From positions 4,377,607-4,441,606 of the forward strand of contig NC_079892.1 of the NCBI RefSeq assembly GCF_024868665.1: DNA of 64,000 nt. Direction: 5' to 3'. Shown here piece after piece: positions 56,147 to 64,000 of this stretch. The position numbers and the translations under genes were made by a program. The notes beneath the pieces were generated by a model. It searched no databases and was not told the DNA's origin. It saw only the letters and a list, made by a program, of their open reading frames with translations. The stretch is from Triplophysa rosa. Lineage: Eukaryota; Chordata; Actinopteri; Cypriniformes; Nemacheilidae. How positions within the stretch are numbered: position 1 is the stretch's first letter; the number at the start of each line of letters is the position of its first letter.

Positions 56147-57492
56147 GTAGCTACTATATGAGATATAGACCGTATTGCAGGATGCAAACAGCTGGTCCAG
56201 AAGCTCTTAATGTTTCAGTTTAACACTACACAAATGTTCAACAAAATTAATAACAAAAGACAACAGAACTCGAAATGATAAATTAATATCTTAGACTTAA
56301 TTGTGCACATACAATAATAAAGAGAATAAAAATAGAAATGCTTTTGGTCAAGTGTTTACGTCTGGCAAAATTGTCTATATATATGTAACATAGGCTATAC
56401 GGTTCATAAATGTTCATTCATATGGTGCTACATCAAATTCTTATTTATTCAGACAACAAACCAAATATTAGAACAACAAAACTAAACAAACAACACATAG
56501 GCCTACAAAAAGAAAAATCGTTCGGAAAATATACAAACCACAGTACATTGCACACTTCATATAATTAAATATAGAAGCAGGTGCAGGTATGCTGGTACAG
56601 TAGATCTCAGCTGCATAAGCCATGATATTAATGTTACACATGTCTGTATGCATCTGTAAGGTCTCTCAGCACAGTAATCTCTGCCATGAGAACATAATCT
56701 CCCAAAACATCATTTTCACACAAGGGAAGACGCATGAATTGATAATAAGGGTTCAGTACCGCAAACAAGCACTTTATCTCCTTCAATGCAAAACTGCAGC
56801 GTGCAACACGGAAAAATTATTTATTTCAATGTCCAGTCTGCTAGTGCCTTATCCTTATAACAAGGGTTAAGAGGGTATGTATTTCAATTACCCTTTTCAT
56901 CTACAGCCTGATGAATGTAAACAGTACAATGCTGTGGCCCACTTTTTGCAGATCTTTTAGATTTGCACCAATGAATATTAGACAACCGATATTTTCAGAC
57001 AGTAAATTAAAAAATATATCGGTCACCTTTAATATGATGACAGCGCCGCCGCCGACGTCATGGATCAACTGGGGATCGTGTTATCTGGGGGCATGCGCGT
57101 GCATGGTGAATGATTTTACCCGATTTCACAGCAGATGTCGGACGGCGGCAGATTCGACGAATATGATTTTCCACGGATTTCTGGTTAAACACGTAGATCG
57201 TTTAATGTTTGTATCACTATCTATCGACGCATGTCCTCGATGGCCTTTTCCATGTATTTGACGCCATTTAAGAAACATTTAAACGAGTTTCCATGTCTGG
57301 CCGGAAACCACGCCCACTTTCGTTGTAACGGAAACACAATTCATTCTACCTTGCGCAGACCAATCGGTCTATGACGTCAAACAACTAATCACTCTCCTTC
57401 TCGGAGACGATATTAATTTAAAGCTTAGTTTAAAAATCACATCCGTAATTACTAACTTCAACTGTTTTACTTTAACTTTTACTAACTGTCTT
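56147..57492. other. Unique stretch; CpG-rich patch at 56990-57370
   Basis: 56990-57370 contains many CpG steps (GCGCCGCCGCCGACGTCATG, GTCGGACGGCGGCAGATTCG) and an open plus frame of 116 codons (56911-57261) with no recognisable domain. It may be a small unmethylated island, promoter-like element or transposon remnant. The rest is AT-rich. Confidence 0.4.
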
Positions 57493-57630
57493 TCCTGTGA
57501 CTCAGTGGTACTAGCAATGTTCGATCCCAGGGGATTGCACATAGTCAGAAACAAATGTAAAATACAATGCAATGTAAGTCACTTTGGATAAAAGCGTCTT
57601 CCAAATGCATAAATGTAAATGTGTAAATGT
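57493..57630 (+). mobile_element. tRNA-derived SINE, internally shortened
   Basis: The head TGTGACTCAGTGGTACTAG resembles an A box and TTCGATCCCAGGGG a B box, but the usual spacer between them is shortened by about 20 bp. The body continues ATTGCACATAGTCAG, then the conserved tail AATGTAAGTCACTTTGGATA, AAAGCGTCTTCCAAATGCAT and an AAATGTAAATGT terminal repeat. This arrangement is that of a common cyprinid SINE with an L2-type tail. A target duplication was not identified. Confidence 0.82.
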
Positions 57631-59819
57631 ACACTAGCTGCATAATATGAATGGCTACAAAGCTTCCCATATTCTAGATGTTTTGGGAAAGAGGCAAGTT
57701 ACCAAATAAGATGCCGAAAGTTATGAAATAACTATATTTGTACGATAAATGTAGATAGTCATAAAGATATATCTGTAAGAATGTATCATGGATAATGCCA
57801 GTCATTAAGGAGTTGATGGCTTTACAGGGCATAAGGAGGACAGCTGAAAAGATCTTTTAAAAAATTCCACGAGAGCTACAAATAAATAACAGGATAGAAT
57901 AAAATCTTGTGAGTCACACAAAGCTTTAGTAAGACAATATAAGAACAAGCAAAACATAAAGAATATTTGCAGAAAGAATATTTTATTTGTGTTGGAAACC
58001 TTAACAATCATGAAAAGTAAGGTACTGCACAATACATTCAGAGCTTTTGATCTCATATAGTACACTACTATAGTTTTTCAGTAAGTATGGCTATGGCCAT
58101 CATAGTATTTAGTCAAATGTGTGAATGCAAGTCTCATGGTCATCTTGCATCATGCAACAGCATTTAAATTTTTAAGGACTATATTACATGCTATTTTAAA
58201 GTACCTTGAATAAAACATTGAATTGTAAATATGCCATAACCATAAAATAAATCCCGCACCAGCAATATTTCTCATAGCCTGAAGAGCACCAGTGAGATTA
58301 CTGATAACGTTTAAAATAATTAATAAACATTTTTCCCCTTTTTATTTTTATTTGTTTCATTGAAGCCAATGAAGATAAATTGTTTGCAGGCAACACCAAA
58401 CAAAAAAAATCCCCTGTAAAGAACTGCCACATGAAACATTGAAACAAAAACAAAAAATAAAAAATCTAATTGACCTTACAAACCTCATTCCCAGTAAATA
58501 AAAATTGTATTGCCAACAGTGTAAGCACAAAATGCCTGGACCGTGTGCAGACTTAAGGAGTTAACTGTAGGGTCTCTTGGCCTTATGGCACAGCTTGTGT
58601 AAAACTAATTAGCTGATGCATTTAATTCCTTCAGAGTCCAGGGTGCAATCTATCACGCTTGGGGGGGGGGGGGTGGACAAACAAAATACACTACTCATGC
58701 AAATTAAACTCACAAGAGCATCTAGCGCTAGACAAATCACTTTCATTCTCTGATTCATTTATATCTTTCCCGTCCCCTTTCTTGTATTCTTTTCCTCACT
58801 CTGCTGCCCATAATACGCACCAGGGAAGGTGCTGATTCAATGCTTTGCTATGAAGAATAGATCAGACGTGCTTTCATATGCTCTCTGAAATGTATCGACT
58901 TTTATGGCCCCCTCGCAGTGAGTTCCATGCCATCTTGGATAACGGCAGTCGATGCATGTCACCAGTGTATTCTGATGCCACAAGACGCAATAAACACCCC
59001 GCTCAGACTCATGTAATGTACCATTTGCATCCCTTCTCTTGAGTTTCGTGAGCTGATGCAAAGCTTATTTCGATTGGTTAGCCCTGTGTAATAGGCCAAA
59101 ATGAAATGGGGCGAAGATTACATAGTTTTCTTTTCAGCTTGCTTGTTTCTCTACAACAGTCAAAACAGGATTTGCATAATTGTTGTAGGCTGGGGAGAAG
59201 AAGAGAAATTGGGATTGAATTATGTTAAGCTGTTTAAATCTTGATTTTTTTAATAAATTCACACAAGCTGAATCCAAGCTGTTGCTTGTTTTTTTAATTC
59301 TTTGTCTGAACCTCTGGTTTTCAAAAGAGCTCTCGAGGAGATCCATAGTATGATTGGAGCCTTTCAAAGTGTTTTTGTTTGGTGGAACAGTTTGAGTCCA
59401 GGATCAGATCAAACTATTGATGTAATAAGAATTAATATTAAGGGAATTAGGGTGGTTCACGAGGAACGTGAGTTTCCATTGCGCTGTGCTTCTTTTTCAT
59501 TGCTTTTCAATGCAAACACGCACTAGACAGACATGTTTGACCACTACGTATCACGTCTATTGCAAGGTTTTGCACATAAGTGAATTTCAACTTTTACGCG
59601 CAGCACAGCTCATCAATGTCAGTTCCAGAGCAGTGGACCAATCAGAAGATCGCGAAGGTGGGGCAAATCTTGCCAGCTTTTGTTTGCAGTAGCAAATTGG
59701 CATGGCAATTTCTATTATTAAAAGCTCAGCCCCAAGGGCCCTCACGTTCTGTGCTGCGCTTTTCAAAACAATTCTACGCTGCATGTGAACGGGCACTTAC
59801 GGCAGAATAGATGTTTTCC
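57631..59819. other. Unique stretch; poly-G tract; possible repeat near 59440-59812
   Basis: A run of 13 G lies at 58661-58673. 59440-59812 contains GAACGTGAGTTTCCATTGCG, GCGCTTTTCAAAACAATTC-like wording and CGCTGCATGTGAACGGGCAC, which may be a dispersed repeat without clear ends. Otherwise nothing. Confidence 0.4.
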
Positions 59820-60111
59820 TAAAGTGATAGTTCAAAAATGAAACTTCTGTCATCATTTACCCACCCTCTTGTCATTTCAACAAAAAAGAAGGTATTTTGA
59901 AGAAAGTTGGTAACCGAACAGCACTGGGACTCATTGACTTTTATTGTATGAACACAAAACCAACTCAAGTAAATGGGTGTCGGTTAACAACATTCTCCAA
60001 AACATCTTCTTTTGTGTTCTGCGGAAGAAATAAAGTCCTACAGGTTTGAAATGACATGAGGATGAGTAAATGATGACATAATTTTCATTTTCGGGTGAAC
60101 TATCACTTTAA
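59820..60111 (+). mobile_element. Dominant 'AGTTCACCC' MITE, subfamily A, full length (292 bp)
   Basis: Left TAAAGTGATAGTTCAAAAATG (the CACCC has been lost by a small deletion), then TTCTGTCATCATTTACCCACC, GGTATTTTGAAGAAAGTTGG, the facing GGTTAACAACATTCTCC, CTTCTTTTGTGTTCTGCGG, CTACAGGTTTGAAATGACATG, GATGAGTAAATGATGACATAA and right end TTTTCGGGTGAACTATCACTTTA. The outermost bases are TA on both sides, so the target duplication may be TA or TTAA. Confidence 0.9.
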
Positions 60112-63024
60112 CTCGGTAAGGAGACATACAATGGACACATTTCATTTGTATGTAAAGATGTTACTGTTGTAATTTGCTATATTTTTTGGCCCAAAAATCG
60201 TTAAACTTCTGATAAAAGAGATTTATTTTTGAGTCTGGCAAGATAATTATTTTTGCAATTTTTGACTAAAAACTTAAGTTAGGGTGTCTTGTGACAACTA
60301 GCCCCAGTCTGGCAAAAGAAAAAGCAGTAGAAGATAATATTCTAGAGTATTGCAAACCATGACTTACAAATGATATGTGCTGTCACAATTTTGATCTCTT
60401 AAGGGACCGGCAAGATAGATCCACCTACATACAGTATCTGTTTATCTTGTAGACACAGGACTTGACATGTTCACATACAATATTGTCACATAGTGGAGAG
60501 TGAGGTCAGAAATGTTTGCGGAACAATACGCACACATCCTGTAATAGAGATTTATTTTGGTCACTTAGATATCAGAAAGCATATGGGAGAAGATGAAAAT
60601 ATGGAATTGGTTATGGATATGACTCCTGGTCTTTAGTTACGAGCTGTGTGAAGAAATAATGCATGTCTCCTGGGATCAAATGAGGAGGAATCTAATGCTC
60701 CAAACCATACCACAAACATTCACATACGCCGTTCACTTTGGCACATTCCCTTAAAACACAGAAATGTGCTTAATGTCTAATGAATTAGTAAATGATGTGC
60801 TTGTTTTCTTGAGAGAAATAAAACATATTCCAGCACAAATGGAAGAACGTGGAGTTATTTTTTGCGTGCAACTTTTGCAGCTGGGGACAGCCTTCACAGC
60901 TATGAAGACAGCTGTGGCTCGGTCCAAAAAATATAGAAAAGGGAAGCAAATAGAAAACAAGGCATCATGGGAAATGATCAAAGCACATAAACAGAACACT
61001 TTATACAATAATAATGACGAGTTATGATAAGGAATTGGAGACGGTTTGCTCTCAGAGTTCTTCACAAAAACACTATTATAAAAGGATTGCATAGTAGATT
61101 TAGTGTTTTTTTGCAGGTAATTATCTTAGTAATTTGTATTATTTTTAAGTGATTGAGTCTAAACTCGCAAAAAGCCATATTGCGACCAGAGCCATTTTGA
61201 TTTATTTTATGGCTGTTTACTTTTAGCAAATATTCTGTAAACATCATTTATACACATCATTTCCATTTGACTTTGACTGGGATTTCATGTCGCTGTGGAA
61301 AATTCGTCTGTCAGTCAAGGCCGCAGCTGGCCCATCCCCTCAACCTGCGTTTGGCAGCCAGAGAGACATTTCAATTCTCTGAAACGTGGATATAATTTGT
61401 GTATACAAATGTCAAAATGTCAATACATGTAATCCTCTCAAGAGGTGCTGGGGTTTGTTCATTGGCGTTTTGGCTGCTTTCCTTAATCCAATACCAATGG
61501 AGTGTTTTTCACAGGCCGCTGCGGGGAGGGGGCGGGAGGGAGTCCGTTCCATCGAGATGGGTTTTGTGATGGGATTTCTCAACCCTGTTGGAATTGATAG
61601 TGGATATCACGTCAAGTGGGCACTGACATTTAGCTCTTTCCTACAGAAACCTTACATGGCTCATGAAGTATTACGATTGCATTGAGATGAAAAGGAAGTT
61701 GATTACCTCATAAACGTTTACACAATTTTTGAATGCCAGTCATTGGAAATCATACTACAACTTTTACATGTTATAATATGGTCTGCCACTCTGCGCTTAA
61801 CTTTACACTGCGGGTCAAATACTGTAATTTCAACATGTTGTAGTGTCTAGCTTATCCACATACTGTAAGATCACAATAAACATGAGCATGTACACCACAT
61901 AAAAAAGTGATAGTTGATTGATGTGCACTTGACCGTACTAACTGAACTGGATTTTTTTTTAAATCGTTATGTGTGAATACATTATAAAGCGCTAGATGTC
62001 AATCCCAAGTACACAAAAACATAGACACACTGTGAGTGGTTGCCAGGGTGTTGCTATGGTGTATTGGAAATGTATTAGGTATAAGGGGGTCACTTACAGT
62101 GTGAGCCCACCTTCAATTTCAGATCTATGGGATATTTCATCTGGTTTATCATCTTCCTGTTAAAATCCCTTGAAAAAGTTATAGCGCATCTCTCCTCATT
62201 AAGATATAATTGCCATCTGTACACAAAACATAGAAATTTTGAAACAATAAATAATAGTAAATGCTTGCTTTAGCAAGGGCCAATAATTATCGCACTGAAA
62301 AATTAACAAATGAGACTATTGATATTTACGAAAGCAATGCATCATATAAGATGCCAAATGGACCCATCTTTGTTTTGGCTGTACAGAATATTTTGTTGAA
62401 AAATCAATAAACACAGTGTTGGATGAGGTCAAATGGAGCTTGAAATAATTATTAGAGTCATGATCCCTTTTTCAGATGTTCGATGATGATGTTAAAAGAC
62501 TAGCTCACTTCCTGTTTGCCCAAATGGAGTTATTGAGCGGGTTTAATTGCTCAGTGGTGAGGGTAGGCAGGCAGCGGTATTCAGCTGTTTATTTCGTTGA
62601 TGCCCGTGAGTTGTTTATGATGGAAGATTGTTATATTTATCATTAGCCACCGTGTGATTTGGCATACAGGCTTATTATGCATCGATTTGGATTCAGATTA
62701 ATTTCGCACAGCTTTGCGGTGGACAGCAGACACAGATCAATAAACGTGGCGTTATCTGAAGACAGATGGAGCCAGAGATGATTAAGCATCTCGCTGATGG
62801 TGTTTTATAGAAGAGCACGCTTCCTGTTTTTCCTCCTGTTGATATTGATTAAGCTTAATTATCCACAGACAGTGAAATAAAGTGACCACCTTAAAGGTCA
62901 AAAGCAGGAAGTGTCCAACTTAAACGTTCAAGAAATTATGTAAACAACTATACATCTTTGTATATGGACTTTTTTAACTGTGGGTAGTTTCAGTTTCTTA
63001 AGTAGAAGTTTGGAGTAAACCAAA
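60112..63024. other. Unique stretch; conserved-element-like tract at 62450-62880
   Basis: 62450-62880 is complex, AT/GC-balanced DNA with TTATTATGCATCGATTTGG, AGATTAATTTCGCAC and AGATTAAGC-like sites, reminiscent of vertebrate conserved enhancers. 62036-62062 (GTGGTTGCCAGGGTGTTGC) is a small piece of a common fish repeat. No gene recognised; short ORFs at 60751-61092 and 61386-61685 have no domain. Confidence 0.35.
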
Positions 63025-63092
63025 TGCAGGAACAACCTGAGGGGAAGTTAATGATGACAGGATTTTCATTTTTGGGTGAACTATCCCTTTAA
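63025..63092 (+). mobile_element. Right end fragment of the dominant MITE
   Basis: CAGGAACAACCTGAGGGGAAG, TTAATGATGACAGGATTTTC and terminal TTTTTGGGTGAACTATCCCTTTAA. The rest of the element is missing. The wording GGAACAACYTGAGG fits subfamily B. Confidence 0.8.
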
Positions 63093-63602
63093 TGTCTGAT
63101 AAAAGATCTATAAACCTTGTTGTTGCAGTGTTTTGAAATGCATGTCATTTGGTTTCTTCTGAGTGCAATTTTTTATTGTTAAACAATCACATACTGGTTT
63201 TGACTGTTTTTGCCATTTCCTTTTTAGCCCTATTGTATCTTTCATCAAGCCTAAAACGCTTGATGAAATCGAATTAAATTAAATTAGTGGAAATGCAATT
63301 TTCTTAACAAAAGAATTTCGGATTGATTGGCAGGGACAAGGAAACAGGGCCCATACTGTATGAGCTTACAAAAAGGAGTGTTTATTCTTGGCAAGGGCTC
63401 TAGTGTCATTCATGTAAAGGACATTTTTTTTCATTGGTCATATCTTACAGTATCTTGTCCATGACACCAAGTGCACTAGGAATTGTACTTGCACCCTCAA
63501 AAAATAAAACAGAGATGCCCTGCCGGTACAGTAGCTGTGCTATGGTTATATATTCCTAAAACAATTACTCTGCTTCCCCCATGAGGCTCAAATAAATGGT
63601 GT

Positions 63603-63605
<3 letters not shown>
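63093..63605. other. Unique stretch without a gene
   Basis: AT-rich. CAAGCCTAAAACGCTTGATG near 63247 is a small inverted repeat. Nothing else. Confidence 0.4.

Positions 63606-63653
<48 letters not shown>
63606..63653. repeat. (AG)n microsatellite, about 24 units
   Basis: Uninterrupted AG dinucleotides, likely length-polymorphic. Confidence 0.97.
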
Positions 63654-63655
<2 letters not shown>

Positions 63656-64000
63656 CTTTTCAAATCAACTTAAAAGCTGAAGCTATATGCTTTACACAAA
63701 AAACAACAAGAAAAAACAAAGATGCTTTGCAAAAAAATAGCCCATGGGACCGCTTAAAAACGTACACGTCTTATTAAATGCATTGCAGTTTAAGCTGCTC
63801 TGATGTATCAATAAAATGGCCCTAAATCAGGCAACAGGCCGGATGTAGTTGAATCAGCTCTTCTCCGAGACACCTCTGGGCCTGAAGGTAGATCTTGAGA
63901 GAGATATTAATCTAGCAACAGGGTCCTGCTGTCCAACCCCAGCTGTCTACCTGTCTACGATGACTAAATGCTCTTGTGTCGCTAACAGCGGGACCCCCGA
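63654..64000. other. Unique end of window; weak exon-like segment near 63830-63887
   Basis: A frame containing SGNRPDVVESALLRDTSGPE runs to a donor-like CTGAAG/gtagat at 63887/63888 after a poor acceptor (CTAAATCAG). Coding-looking in part but not supported by splice strength. The last 100 bp are GC-richer and cut by the window edge. Confidence 0.25.

Noticed and set aside
1..64000. CRISPR arrays, operons, phage or bacterial genes
   Set aside because: None seen. The repeats are transposon copies and microsatellites, and the overall texture is vertebrate. No retroviral or other viral coding sequence was recognised.

Overview
This 64 kb window reads as nuclear DNA of a teleost fish, almost certainly a cyprinid or close relative. 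The sequence is AT-rich, all ORFs are short, there is no operon-like packing, microsatellites are common, and a dense set of short non-autonomous DNA transposons matches repeats typical of zebrafish/carp-type genomes. No complete protein-coding gene, rRNA or functional tRNA could be recognised. It is best described as a gene-poor intergenic or long-intron region. A few short stretches have good splice signals and open frames. They are reported as candidate exons only, because no homology search was possible and splice-like pairs arise by chance in 64 kb.

Layout: 1-6980 is mostly unique sequence with a hAT element nested inside another MITE (993-1788) and three further MITE copies. 6981-10214 is moderately GC-rich with two splice-bounded candidate exons (6981-7103, 8514-8566). 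10229-17340 is repeat-rich: an AT palindrome, a MITE at 11171-11454, two copies of the dominant 'AGTTCACCC' MITE (one carrying a nested insertion), a 1.5 kb element split by a hAT (15131-16664) and a 48-bp minisatellite. 17341-30540 is mostly unique, with a minus-strand candidate terminal exon (20337-20654) and a stop-poor block at 29248-30270. 30540-37650 contains dispersed repeats, a hAT with a perfect 8-bp target duplication (33650-33929) and several microsatellites. 37651-50670 carries more MITE copies, a long hairpin element and a candidate signal-peptide exon (46584-46659). 50671-57630 holds a composite insertion into a MITE, a candidate 63-nt exon, a MITE split by an Ac-like hAT (55288-56146) and a tRNA-derived SINE. 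57631-64000 is largely unique, with conserved-element-like tracts near 62450-62880.

The best-supported observations are transposon archaeology. Three hAT insertions have exact 8-bp target-site duplications (1174-1714, 15528-15952, 33650-33929). A fourth (55471-56073) can be dated relative to its host because an uninterrupted paralogous copy of the same host element lies at 11171-11454 and shows the empty site. The dominant MITE family occurs at least thirteen times in two recognisable subfamilies. There is no sign of a new multi-gene system.
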